Under the pieces are notes generated by a model. It was not told the origin of the DNA. It searched no databases and worked only from the letters and a program-made list of their open reading frames with translations. A stretch of DNA of 64,000 nucleotides from Gymnogyps californianus. Lineage: Eukaryota > Chordata > Aves > Accipitriformes > Cathartidae. This document shows positions 13,101 through 61,933 of the stretch, piece after piece; positions within the stretch are counted from its first letter, which is position 1, and each line of letters begins with the position of its first letter. The position numbers and the translations under genes are program-made. The DNA lies in assembly GCF_018139145.2 (NCBI RefSeq), contig NC_059500.1:55765580-55829579 (forward strand), in the 5' to 3' direction.

Positions 13101-15790
13101 AACAAGACCAAAAGGCAGCTGGGGTTGCTGCAGAGTTGCAGGACTCCCTTTAAGGGGGGTCTGTGGAGGGGTCACAAGGCTCGACTGCAGGCTGCAAACC
13201 AGTGAAGGGTCCCTTCTTGTCCCCCTCAGCCCGTGCTTGTGGAAACAAAACTTTACATGCAACTTTGCAATAAACCTGTCTGTCATTTCTACCAGCTGAA
13301 ACAAACTGCAGGTCCCCCAGTTTTTGGCTAGCTGCTGACATGAAAAACATACCAGCATTAAGAGTAATAAACACATGCACTTAACACTTCCTGAGCCAGA
13401 GATTTGATATGCAGCTGTACAAGCACAAGCCTTTTCTCCCCCAGGCTAACAGAAGATGGAATTGCTACAGATAAAACAGACCCAAAACCCTCCCAAGTCT
13501 GCTTCAGCCAAAACCAACAATTCCTTACAGCGTGAAGAACATATTCGGTCACCTGCTATTTTTAAGGTTCTTGAGGAACTCCATTTTATTTCTACCATAT
13601 TTTCTTGGTCCACAGGTCTTGGTCCAAGAGTCAGTGAAAGAGCACTGCCTATCTGGCTGGCGCTGCAGTTACCCAGGAGGTGCTCATGCCCGCGGCCAGC
13701 GGGCACCTCCCACCGCCGGGTCTTGCCGGAGTGAGCACCGACTGCATCTCCTTAGCACGCCTACCACACAACTCGTGACAATCATGATGTGTGCACGGAC
13801 ACAAAGAAGGGTTTGTTTTCCTTAAATTTCCCCAGCTGAGAAGGCTCCCAGCAGCCACTAGTATTTTCGTTGATGTGACCAATCTCACACATTGCTTAAA
13901 AACATGACAGCGGTCACAAGCAGCAGCAGCGATGGGGTGAGAAACTGCAAGAAAAAACACAGACAAGAGATAAAGCCCGAGTGATAAATCACAGATGGGA
14001 TCAGGATCGAGACTAAGGTGGCTCCGACTCCACACACAGGCACACATCAGAGCCCCTGTCTACTCGGAAAAAACAGGAGTAAAACAGCCCACAACACTGC
14101 AAGAACAAAGTAAGAAGCATGCATGAAGTTTGTCAGCCCAGTTAAACAATGCTGATAAGATACATAAACTGCAGCTAATCATGTCTACATCATTTTCAGC
14201 ACCTCCTGGTTTCAGAGAGATTCAATCCCAGGGTCGTCTTGCAGGTGATTTTATCTCATCTGAGAAAGTTACCAACTTGCACAGAAAAGAATCCGAGCAG
14301 ACTGCTGGTAAAGTACACACGTGGACAAAATGGTCAGTGACACTGAATTAGACAAGCATTCATCTGAGGAAAGAAAACTCTTCACGAGTTTATCATAAAA
14401 AAAATTAAAAAGGCAAGTTAAAAGTTTAAGAACGAGTTCAACACCACATGTCAGGAAGGAATGGAACTTAAACTAAAAAAATCTCTTCTTGTGTTGCTTT
14501 TTGTAAGTCTTAAGATTAGTGTAGGATAAAGACTGCTGTTTTAAAAGCAAAGTTGTTTATTGAAAAATGTGAAGTGTGGTTTTAAAAAAATACCATGAAG
14601 CAGCTTAATTCTAATCCCACTCATGTAAATCCACACTGAACACCTGAAAAGAGCCAGATGACTTTTAATGCCTTTAAAAAAGAAACAAAAAAACCTGACT
14701 CCCCTGCTCAAGGACCCTAACATTTTACACTGTTTGTTGTTTTGTTGTTGGTTTTTTTTAAACAGCAATACTGGCTTTTCAGCAAAACTGTCCAAGGGCT
14801 AAAACTGTGAGAAATTATAGTAAAAATGGGGACTTTCTGCTTTTTGGTTTGTGGAAAACTGGAAACCATGAACAGAGTTTAGAGCAATGTTAAAACTTAC
14901 ATTTCTATTACCATCTTCATTGTGGTTTCAAAACTGAGCGACAACTGCTCTTCACTCAGCAAGCCTATGTTTGGTTGCCAGTCTCTACAAGACAAGGTGG
15001 TACAGCCAGATGTTACTGCCAGATGGACAGAAAGCTGGAGAACACAGAGCAGGTTTAAGAGAGCAAGAGAAGGGCTTTGAAAAGCACAGGAGCTATACAA
15101 ATCCTACTTCGAAATAGCTGTAAAGGCCCACCTTAGTATAGCTGCATGATATTCCATAACATCCATATGCAGTTCTGACAACTGTCCTCCACTTTGTTAG
15201 GATTTCTCCTGCCATTCTGCACCCATCTTCTGCTCTCCTGTGCACTTACACTGCATGGAACAGAAAAGCTAAGCCTAGCCTGCCAAATTACTTCTGCTTC
15301 CTGTCCCCATTTGCCCCAGAAACCCAATTACAAAGTTAACTCATGCTAATGGAGCCTGAAGGGATGTGCACTCACACTCAGCTACATGACAGGTCACAAT
15401 GAATGAACAGCCTGATTTTCACCCTGGTTTGGTATCTGAAATGTAAACAATGCATATTGAAGTTATCTATTCCAGAACTGCAGATACATCTTGGTCTAGC
15501 TGTGGGTAATTGGAGTGAAAAGTCAGATTCCAATAGATGAGTCATTATCCATTAAAGCGCTCTGCTCAAAAAAACAAAACAAAACAAAAACACCACAGTA
15601 GAATTGACCCCAGCATCAGTTTCTACTCTGAAGAAAGATTCAGCTAAACTAAACATCTTCTCTCAGCAGATATTTTGCTGTGTCTATTGAGGTACATCCA
15701 CTCAGGGAAAAAAACCAAGGCTCTGCTCTAGTGTAGCCCTCCAAAAGCTGCACTACAGTGGGAGGTGGATTATGTCTTAATATATCAATA

Positions 15791-15843
15791 TATCAATGTA
15801 TAGATTGATACGTTCAGTATTCTCTTCAGGATACTGAAGAGAA
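15791..15843. repeat. Two adjacent perfect short hairpins
   Basis: 15791-15810 has 7-base arms TATCAAT/ATTGATA around a 6-base loop. 15820-15843 has 10-base arms TTCTCTTCAG/CTGAAGAGAA around the loop GATA. The sequence is non-coding. The function is unknown and chance is possible. Confidence 0.8.
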
Positions 15844-18800
15844 CGAGTTGAAACAGTACAACCTGCCTACTAGCAGCTGGGTTAATAACAAAGCACTGGC
15901 GAGAAAAAAACCAAAGGCTTAAGTTGCCTTTGCCAAGCTGCAAAACAGAGAACACCTATCAACTCTTTCGTTCCAATTTCTCTTCTGTCAGAAGTCTGGA
16001 ACTGAGAGACAAACTCTGCAATATTGTTTCATTTAATACTTTTGCATGGGTCATGTCCCCATACTTTTGTCTCGTAATCAACATCTTGACTGTCCTTTGT
16101 TACTTTTTATACTCTAATTTTAAAACACTCAAAAGCCAAGAATAGAGAGAAAGGCTCCCTAGTCTGAATCCAAAGATAATTTTTTTCCCCCCAATCACTG
16201 CATTTCTTGGCAAGTTCTCTCTGGAGAAATACTGAAAAGCCACATAAAACACTCATATATCTTTCTTTCTCTGCCCAAACCAGATTAGTTTGGAGTAACT
16301 CTTAGAGATCCTCTGCATCACCATATGCTGAGACAGGGATGAAAAGAGCAACATTTGCAGAGAGTTCACTATTGTCTGAGGTCCTTGGGGGGTTTTTGAC
16401 ACAGCTGTTTCAAAACAGCTCAGGAATGAGCCCCATCCTTTTCTTATTTAACAGCTCATGAAGTGAATGAAAACACTGTGATGGAAGCCCCACCATGCAC
16501 AGCCATGTTTATGCACCTAAACAAACACATTCAACCTCTGACATTGTCCCACTCCAGGGGAGACTCCCAGCCGTTAAACTAGGAAAACAGTTGCAGTTAG
16601 AAAAAAGGGGAAGAGTCAGAATAACTCAGGGGAAATCATTGTTTTAAACTAAACTCTTCCATCTTTGAGACGAACAAGTTGCAGGCCGGTGGCATGCATG
16701 AATATGAAATGCAAGGCAAGGAGCTTTCCCAGTCCCACCCAGAGAGCAGGACGCTTCTGATCATCATCTGCCCAGACGGTCCTAATGCACCAAATTTTAG
16801 AACAAGTCCAGCAGTTCGCAGGCTCGAGGGGCAATCATAGTACCATAATTTCATGGTATTAATTTCTGACACAACCCTGTACTGCCGCTGAGAGGCTTCC
16901 CACCCTCTCCTGCTACGCTGGCACAGCGTGTGGGACGCTGTGCACACAGAGAATAGCCTGGGGGGGGTATTTTAGCAGGTTTGTTTCCAGCCAGATCAGT
17001 GCTCCGATCTGTTTTGTCCCACAGCCACATAAATATTAGCACCATCACAAAGAAGCTGGCAGCAAAAGTGCAAGAGGAGAGCTTGCTGCTTTGAGCTGGG
17101 CACGGATTTACTGCCTACCTGCAGCCCCTGTAAGGCCCCTGTGGCATGGGCAGCAGCAGCCAACGGGAAAGAGACAGGAGATGCAGAGATTTGTACAGAT
17201 GCCAAATAAAACAGAAACAGTTCTGATGCTACTTTAGGAATTCATGGCGCAAAATCATCTGGGTCAATCTGGGCAGCATCCTCCCCCTTAATAACGACAC
17301 TGCAGAATTGGGAAGGGATCAGAAATATGTAGAAATCATGAAAAAGGCTTTGGAAAAAATACTTCAGTTTTTAACAAACCAAGCAAGTTATTTGGAAGGG
17401 GCTGAGGAATTATGTAAAATAACAAAAGGCACATAAAAGCTAAATCAGTGTTTCTCCTTATCTCAAGAATGAGGGATGATCAAGCTATGTAATTAGGAGG
17501 CTGAAATCTGTGCACACATACACTACAGAAGTCATTATCACTGCACAGCAGCCATGAAGGCTACCAGCTCAGTGGGACCAAGAGAAGGATTGGACACTTG
17601 TGTGGGTAACAGCCCTGTCTGGAGCTACACTTAGGAATACTAATTAAAGTCTTGAGGAAAAAAAATAAAAATTAAGTCCAGGGACTTAGGGCTTAAAAGT
17701 CAATGTCCACTAATTACAGACCCATACAAGACACAAGGTAAGGGACAGATTAGCCCTCATCAGTCTTAGGTGTATGGATACTGCACATTTCTCAAAGCCT
17801 CTGGTACAAAACCTCTCAGCACAAAGCAGCCTTACCAGGGCTGGCACCTCGTCCAATAACCAACATTTTGACTGTTTTCGCCTCCTCAGAAAACACAGCA
17901 CCAGCGCAATCCACTCCTGCCAGGACACTACTGCTTCATGTAACTGCACTGGTTACCCTTTGGGCAGAGAAGATGGCAGACCAGTAAGAACACCCCAGGT
18001 CCTTGGGACAAGGTATGGGTACGTTTGTGCAGTGAAGAACTCAACAGTAATGCCGGCACTTCAGCTCTGCAGAAGCAGCTGCAGTGAAACCCTTTTGTAT
18101 TTCCTCAGCGTCCTCCACCAACAGCTCAGGGCACCTACAGCCAGGAAGGGCATCCTCTGCTTCAGAGCACTGGCACAAGAGGAAGCAGGTTTAAGAGATC
18201 ACCAAGCCAAAGCAGGCCAGTGATCCATCCTAGGAAGTGTGGTGCTATGAACATTTGCCCAAGAGACCCAACAAGGTGTCCCCACTGCCCTCTTGGACAT
18301 AACCACCAACAATGAAGTCAGAGATGCCTATAGCTCATGGCATACAGAGAAGATGGAGAAACACCCCATGTTTTGCATGTAAAAGACTCTTCTCTCACTG
18401 CCATTTCTTCCTCCTGGCCTCTGCGTGCCATGCACCAACACCCCAGTGCTTCAGGACAGCACAGACACCTCCTCTGTGTGAGGAATGGCACGGAAGCGCC
18501 ATCCCTGAGCCCAGAAACAGGCTGGGACACCCCCACCGCGCAACACCCTCCCACCATCACCTTCACCAGAACATTTTCTGGAGATGCCTCGTTCCAGGGA
18601 AACGCGGATACAACCTCCAACCCATCAGGACAGATATCCAGGTCTAGTTTTGGCTCCTGTGTGCATGTGAACAGCAGTTTGGCTCATAAAAAAGCCAGCC
18701 TCACTTTGACTTGCCCACAATTTTGGTTTGCTTACGCACAATTAAGTTCCAACTGTTCTTGTCGGACTCCTCCATCTTCAGTCTACTCACATCTCTGAAG

Positions 18801-21800
18801 AATTAAAGGGACATTCAAAACATGCATTCATGACTCATGTTTAATTGTCAGCTGTCCTTCCCCAGTACAGCTCTAATTAGAAATCAGAAGCACATTTCTG
18901 AGCACAGAAAGACACAAAAAAATTGGCATTAACTGCCAAGGGAAGCCTGTGGGAGCATTCTAAGTCTTACAGGATGCCGCCTTCTAAGTTGTGCTTTAGC
19001 CAAACTAGTCATTGGGCTTAATACAGGGGTAAGACCTGGGGGCCTGTGACAGCCTGGAAGTGAGATCAGACGCTCTTGCCATCCATCCTGAATGACGGAA
19101 GTCTTCATTACTAGCAAAGCGCAGAAAGCATTTTCAGTATTCACTACAACACCTTAAAAGTAATTTCCTCTTTTCCTCATCACGGACAAGTACATCTTTA
19201 ATGCTGAAGAAGTGACTATCGCCATATACATCTTTCTGCTATTTTGCAGAGTTTGCCAGGGAACCTTTGGCAAAGTAAAAATATAAATATAGCCTAAACC
19301 AGTATTCAGATTTAACTACAGGTCTCAACACTGCTGTCATGATTGCAGACACAGTTTCCCAAAGTAAAATACATGGGCAGCGTTCAGAGTTAGAGAATGA
19401 GCTATGTGTTAGAGTATAATTCACAGTACAACACTCCTAGGAGTAATCTGCATAAAATATATAAACTGCAAAAAAAAAAATCAGTTATGCTGGTTGTTCA
19501 TTCTTGACATGTATTATTAATTCCCTTCAGGTCCCAGTCTTTTGACAGCTGGGAACAGCCATATAATTTGCATGTTATTTCCCCCCAATACGTAGCATCT
19601 ATAATGGGAGTAAGATAACTGTGGAGTGTCAGAGTTGACAAGCCTAAGTGGTTTCCCGATTTCTTCATGAGATGCGTAAATGCCTTTTTACAGCACTGCC
19701 AATTATTCAACCACACAAACACATACTATTAAGATACTTAAAATGAATCATTTCCCACTAGAACCAAACACATTGTAAGTTTGATCATAAATCTGAATCT
19801 CTTGTCAAGACAAACTTATTTCAGTGCTTACATAAGGTTTATAAAAAGATATTGTGACTTTTATATGTTTTTATATAGCTCGAACAAAAAACTTCAAGTA
19901 AATCCTGTAAAAAAATCACAGCTGACATTTCAAGCCATCTGTAAACTACATTTACTGCATCTTTAAGAAGTTAGGTGGAATCAAAACTTTTCACAAGTTG
20001 TTCATTGCTACTTCATGTTGCAATTCCACATGAACTTCTCATCATTATGACGTAACCTAGTTATTAACTTAACAGTTGTCATCTTGCCACAACCCACAAA
20101 AATTTAGATAAAATTCATACCTGTGCATGTATATACACACAAGCTTTCAAGCCACTTTGCAAGTTCTGTGTTTCTTCCCTTTCTAAAGTGCACAGGTAAA
20201 TTCAGATGGATCAAACAGTCCAAGCAGTGACGCCTGAAACTTCTCCTATGGCCCATTAGTCAATTCCATTAGCTAAATGACTAGGGGAAAAACCTCCTTC
20301 TCCGTGACCTACCACTACCATAGGTGCTGACACCACAAGAAAAATCTGCAACTGTCCTCAATTAACAACTAATGCTTTAGTAACTAAAAGCACAATCAGC
20401 TTCCCATTTCTGACAGCTCTTCACAGTGGCTCTGCATCATTTGCAAAAGAGACTCTTCATTTAGACATTTTCATTTCACTTTTAGCATCTATTATTTAGA
20501 CATACAGGGCACTGCAGAAACTGAGACCGCAAGCTGTACTAGAAGCTCACAAGCCTGAGAAAACTGCCAGAGTGGGAAAAGGCAAACAGATACTGAGGGG
20601 AGCGACTCAACAGACTCATGTCATACAAAAGTCATTCGTGGTATGAGAAATACATCCATAGCCAGTTCTCCCAAGGAGGCAGGATTTTTAGAGACCTGCT
20701 AAACTGCCACCTAAAACCAATCCACATTCAGTTTTCAATCTAAGGACCCAGTTTTTTTTCTCAGTTTCTCCAGTGCAATTTTAAAGTAAAGCCTAATCTC
20801 AAAAGAAAGCGGGTGTGTACAAATTTAAAAACTAAGGCACTGGGGAATCCTGTATAGGCTGGAGTGCTACAGAAGTTGTCACCAAATTACCCAGAGTGGT
20901 CATCAGTAATTTATTTAATGGCAGTATCATGTTTGCCACTAGAGAACCATCCACCTCAGCTGATGAATTTCCATCTAGTTAGAGCTCTGGCAATAAAAAG
21001 GAAAAAACCTCATGGTGATGTCAGACAAACGAAACAAAGAGTTCAGTGTAACATCAAATCCCACCAAGCACATGGTCAAAGTCACAGATTTTGAGGTACG
21101 CAAGAGCCTGTATCCACCTACACTTCTGCCCAAGCCGCTCTCTGGCAGCTGGAGTGGTACTGCTGCTGGGGACTGCTGCAGCCAGCACTGGTGTGACCCT
21201 CGTTTCCCCACATCCAGCACTGTGTGGGATGCTCACACAACAAGCTCCCATGCCTTGTACATCAGAGCTGCAACCTCTCTTGCTCAAAATGGATGGAGGA
21301 AGGACCCGGGCTTCCCTACCATAGGATAATACCTTGTCTTTTGTTGAGGAGGCAGTTTTGGGGTTTTACCTAGTCACTAATACAAGGCAGGTGTTCCTAG
21401 CCAGAAGAGAGACAAGACTTCAAAGATGCTGTTTGCAGCATGGATTGGGGGAAGCCCCACTGCTGCCAGCCAGGCCCACTGTGCCCTGCTGGCACCCGCT
21501 CCCTTCGGAAAACGGACTGCACACCTGAAGACCCAAGCAGCACTTGCAAGGGCTTGAAACTCCACCTGAACAAAAATGTCAGGGCTTTCTTTGCACACTG
21601 GGGCACTTATTAAATTAGTTCAGCCTTTCTAAAACTCGTATTAACCTGATCAGCCTCCTCTCACTTATCTCATATTCTCCTTTCTTCACAACATGCAGCC
21701 ACACAACCTTTAATCCAATCCAGTCACCTTGCCAGGAGTGAAATAAAAGGGTAAGATATATCCAATATTTTTAATCAGCAAATTGTCATGGTCACCTTTC

Positions 21801-23112
21801 TTGGCTAGCCAAGATGCAAGATTGTCAGCTAAACTACAGAACTGCCAGATGGGCTCTGCTGTTAATTAAATGTTTGAGAGCTTTGATTTAACATAAAGCA
21901 CACTACATCTGACCTTAACATCAGTACAAGAAAGTTAAACTTAGCTTGGTCTTATGTGAAACCCAGGGCCAAAGAAGTCACAAGAAAGTCACTGTCATTA
22001 CTGAGGCATGTAATCATGCCTGAATCAGTTTTTACATATAACTGTGTATCAAGCTACAGGGCCTCACAACGTTCTTTGTTTCAGAAAGTAAGACGGTTTT
22101 CAAACACTTCAGGATGTCTTTAAGAGCTTTCTGAGATCCATGAAGAGCAGCCAAAGTTAAGGCATATTGATAAGCTGAGCATCAAAGCCCAAGACCTCCC
22201 CCCTGCCCCTCCAAAAACAAGAAAATTCTCTACTGTCTTTTTAAAGTGCCAGCTCAAATGTTAGACCATTTCCAAGACAGTCCATTTAAACAAAGCACCG
22301 CTGTGGATGTGACCCATTCCCCACACGCCGCTACCCGGTCTGCCTCCTCTCCCCTCCAGAGATGCTCCCCACCCCGTCTGGCCGCCCTGCCATCCCCAGA
22401 CGAGCAAGAAGGAGGCAGCCAGCGCTCAAGGTCGGGGGGAACTGCCCAAACCTGCGGTGGCCGTGCCATGGCTGCTCCGAGGAGCTCACCGGTCGGACGA
22501 GCACCATGTGAAGGGCAGGGCTAGGATGCACCTTTGCTGCTCCGAAGTAGAGACGGGATGCAGCGATGCACAGAATACGCCCATCCGCGCCCCACTACGC
22601 AAAATCACGCATTTTTACTCAAACCGGGGAGCGGGTACCGGTACCAACAACTCTCCGCGACACGCTCGCATACCGGTCCACCGGGACGGCCGCCTTCCTG
22701 CCAGCGGGGCAGCGCCGCGGCAGACCGCCCGCTCCCCGCGCCGGACGGACCCAGAGGCTCCCCCCGGGCGGGCTGCTCCGCCCGGCGAGAGGGGCGGCAG
22801 CGCCGCCGCCGCCGCCCCCGCCCGCCCCATCCCCATCCCCCGCCCGCCGCTCACCTCTGGGCTCCGCGCCCCGGCGGGGCCCCGCCGCGGCCGCCGGCGG
22901 GGAGAGTGGGGAGGTGGTGGGGTGCTCGGGAGCCCCGCAAAACTCCAGCCCCCCCCGCCAGCCCGCACCGCCGGGAGCCCGCAAACTCCTCTCGCAGCCG
23001 CTTTGTACCCGCCGGCGGCCCGCACTGCGGCTGCGCGCTGCCCAAAATCAACAAGGCGCGCTTCCAGCCCCCCGCCGGCACCCTCGGCCCTCCCGCCTCC
23101 CCCCGCCCCTCT

Positions 23113-23129
23113 CCCCCCCCCCCCCCCCC
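23113..23129. repeat. Poly-C tract, 17 C
   Basis: Uninterrupted C17 inside the CpG island, giving a G17 run on the minus strand. It is prone to G-quadruplex formation and to length errors in sequencing. Confidence 0.9.
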
Positions 23130-23159
23130 GGCCATCCCTCCGCTCAGGGCCATCCCTCA

Positions 23160-23340
23160 ACCCCACCCTCCCCGACAGCAAATCCTCTGCCCCCCGACAG
23201 TGCAAACTCCGCAGCCCCCGGCCATGCCCCCTCTGACAGTGCAAACCCTACCCCACTCCCGGCAGTGCAGCCCCCAGCCCCCCAACAATGCAGTCCCTCC
23301 GCACCGCAATGCATCCCCCGATGCAACCCTTCTGCCGCGC
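23160..23340. repeat. Degenerate minisatellite-like C-rich repeat
   Basis: Repeated cores of the type CAGTGCAAAC, CAGTGCAGCC, CAATGCAGTC and GATGCAACCC, separated by C-rich spacers of roughly 20 to 35 bases. It forms an irregular tandem array at the right side of the CpG island. Confidence 0.6.
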
Positions 23341-23480
23341 CGCGGGAGGGGGGGGATGGTTTTGGGCCAGTTTGGGGGGCGCGGCGTGGCGTGGCGTGGG
23401 CGGCCGCGGCACGTCTCCCCCATGCAGCTCCGGAGATGCGCTGGAGGGCGAGGGCCGGCGGCGGCTGCAGAAAAGAGTTT

Positions 23481-24987
23481 TCTTGCCTCCATCTAACAGC
23501 CTGGGCCAGCGGGGCACTGGGACATGGGAGCTCCCTGCCAGGGAGAGCAGGGCTACCGTCGGGGTTGCAACTGAAAATGCAGCATCCCTGGGAAAACCTG
23601 TCTGGGGCTAACCTAGATGAAGTCTTCCCTGCGCTCAGGCTGGAGGGACTGATTCGAAGCCCACGAAAGGAGCGTTGGCCTCGACAGGGTTTGGGTCAGA
23701 TCCGATACCTGGTCAAGGCTGGTGCTGCCCGGTGCCAAGGGACTGGGATTCCCCACTGGGGGCTGTCATGTGAAATGCTTTTTTCAGTCTCTGAGCTTTG
23801 GCAGAACGTGCCCACCTGCTGCCAGCTATTCTGCTGCGCGGGGCTGCACAGGGTCCTCGGCCAAGGCTTTCAAAGGAGAGCAAAATGTGCATCAGCTCCC
23901 TCTGCATTGCTTTGTGAATCTCAGCTTAGAAGCAATGTTTTTAAACTTGTGCCTTGATCTTTACTGGCCAGAACAGGCTGTCTCTAAAGCCTTTTCAGCT
24001 GTGAAAGGATATAGTGGTCCCTGTTTTGTGAGCCTTGATTTTTTTGCTTAACAGTTTGAATATTTGGTATGGATTGATGCATGGTTTCTTTCACTCCTCC
24101 CGCTCTTATCTCAGGTGCTATCCTCATTGTCCCAGGGCTCCCAGATCCCGAGGACCAAATGCTTCAGAGGCTTTGTGGTGATGCCAGGAAGAGTTTCACA
24201 GCTAGAGTCGGACAGTCCCTCCCAAACACAGAGAGGTCAGCAAGTGATCCACAGGCCAGGAGTAAGCAAGATGCAGGAGACTCAGCAAAGTCAGGAGCGT
24301 GACAACAATTGGTCTTCTTTTCCAGATCTGGACGTGGGACCCTGCAAGGTGATTATTGTGAGTTACTTCACAGCACAAAAGGACGTAACCGTGGCACATC
24401 TCTCATTGCTTTTTCTGGTTTTCCCTGTGGCGTGCTGTCAAACGCTGGCACCTCCTGACCCTCCCTTCTCATTTCCTTCTTTCTGTGTCATTCCGCTGCT
24501 TTTCTTCTGCCTTTCCCTGGGTAATTCTCCTGAAACTCTGCGTATTTCCGGATGTTTTTTTTTGCAGACATGATATCTGAAGCTCATGAATGGAGACCAG
24601 CAAAGATTGCCTCAATGAATATTGATTCCAGAATAGAGCAAGGAGGATATTATGGACATTTTAAAATCTCTCTGTCTGTTTTTCCCAGCGGACTACACTC
24701 AAGTAATGGTAGACAACAAATGGTAGGGTTTTCTCTTTCTATAAAAAGCTAACAGGCTTAGTGATATTTCCATCTAAATAATTTCCAGTATTTCTTCTGA
24801 AATCTCTGAAGCCATTAAAACATTTTAGAGATTAAATCACATCAAGTATTTTTGTAAGTAAAGCTGCTATGACGTTGATATAAACCATCTCTCAAACCGC
24901 TGAACTTTTATTAAAAAAGACACTTGTATACATTTTAATTCAAGACCACATATTTTTAGAAATATTTGCAGTCCAAATCTGCAACCA
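23481..24987. other. Non-coding stretch between CpG island and gap
   Basis: About 1.5 kb of moderate GC falling to AT-rich near the gap. It has open frames on the plus strand (for example 24064-24573), but none resembles a known protein or has clear splice context. I see no DOCK8 3' exon on either strand. Confidence 0.6.
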
Positions 24988-25487
24988 NNNNNNNNNNNNN
25001 NNNNNNNNNNNNNNNNNNNNNNNNNNNNNNNNNNNNNNNNNNNNNNNNNNNNNNNNNNNNNNNNNNNNNNNNNNNNNNNNNNNNNNNNNNNNNNNNNNNN
25101 NNNNNNNNNNNNNNNNNNNNNNNNNNNNNNNNNNNNNNNNNNNNNNNNNNNNNNNNNNNNNNNNNNNNNNNNNNNNNNNNNNNNNNNNNNNNNNNNNNNN
25201 NNNNNNNNNNNNNNNNNNNNNNNNNNNNNNNNNNNNNNNNNNNNNNNNNNNNNNNNNNNNNNNNNNNNNNNNNNNNNNNNNNNNNNNNNNNNNNNNNNNN
25301 NNNNNNNNNNNNNNNNNNNNNNNNNNNNNNNNNNNNNNNNNNNNNNNNNNNNNNNNNNNNNNNNNNNNNNNNNNNNNNNNNNNNNNNNNNNNNNNNNNNN
25401 NNNNNNNNNNNNNNNNNNNNNNNNNNNNNNNNNNNNNNNNNNNNNNNNNNNNNNNNNNNNNNNNNNNNNNNNNNNNNNNNNNNNNNN
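24988..25487. other. Assembly gap, exactly 500 N
   Basis: An unbroken run of 500 N. The round length suggests a placeholder for a gap of unknown size rather than a measured one. It falls inside DOCK8, between exon y and the missing C-terminal exons. Two apparent open frames crossing it are artefacts of reading through N. Confidence 0.98.

Positions 25488-61933
<36,446 letters not shown>

Larger units (their letters stand above)
9198..22299. other. Non-coding stretch, probably first intron of the leftward gene
   Basis: 13 kb with no recognisable exon on either strand. It contains a poly-C/pentamer tract at 10095-10133, a pair of hairpins at 15791-15843, and otherwise unique sequence. If the CpG island is a leftward promoter this would be its first intron. 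Confidence 0.5.
22300..23480 (-). promoter_or_regulatory. CpG island, probable promoter of a leftward gene (KANK1 possible)
   Basis: About 1.2 kb of very GC-rich, CpG-dense sequence in an otherwise AT-leaning window, with several GC-box-like motifs (for example gggcgg at 22792). No TATA box is obvious. On the minus strand two good splice donors occur, GAG|gtgagc with the exon end at 22855 and CCG|gtgagc with the exon end at 22500, which suits a non-coding first exon spliced leftward. In mammals KANK1 starts just downstream of DOCK8 in the same orientation, so this may be its promoter. No KANK1 coding exon is visible. The long open frames here are GC-driven. Confidence 0.6.

Noticed and set aside
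22457..23957. Long overlapping open frames (up to 463 codons) on both strands in the CpG island
   Set aside because: Stop codons are rare in GC-rich DNA. The translations are Pro/Ala/Arg/Gly low complexity, overlap in several frames, and carry no domain.
24064..24573. 169-codon plus-strand frame left of the gap
   Set aside because: No family resemblance. It might be an exon of an unknown gene, but nothing supports this.
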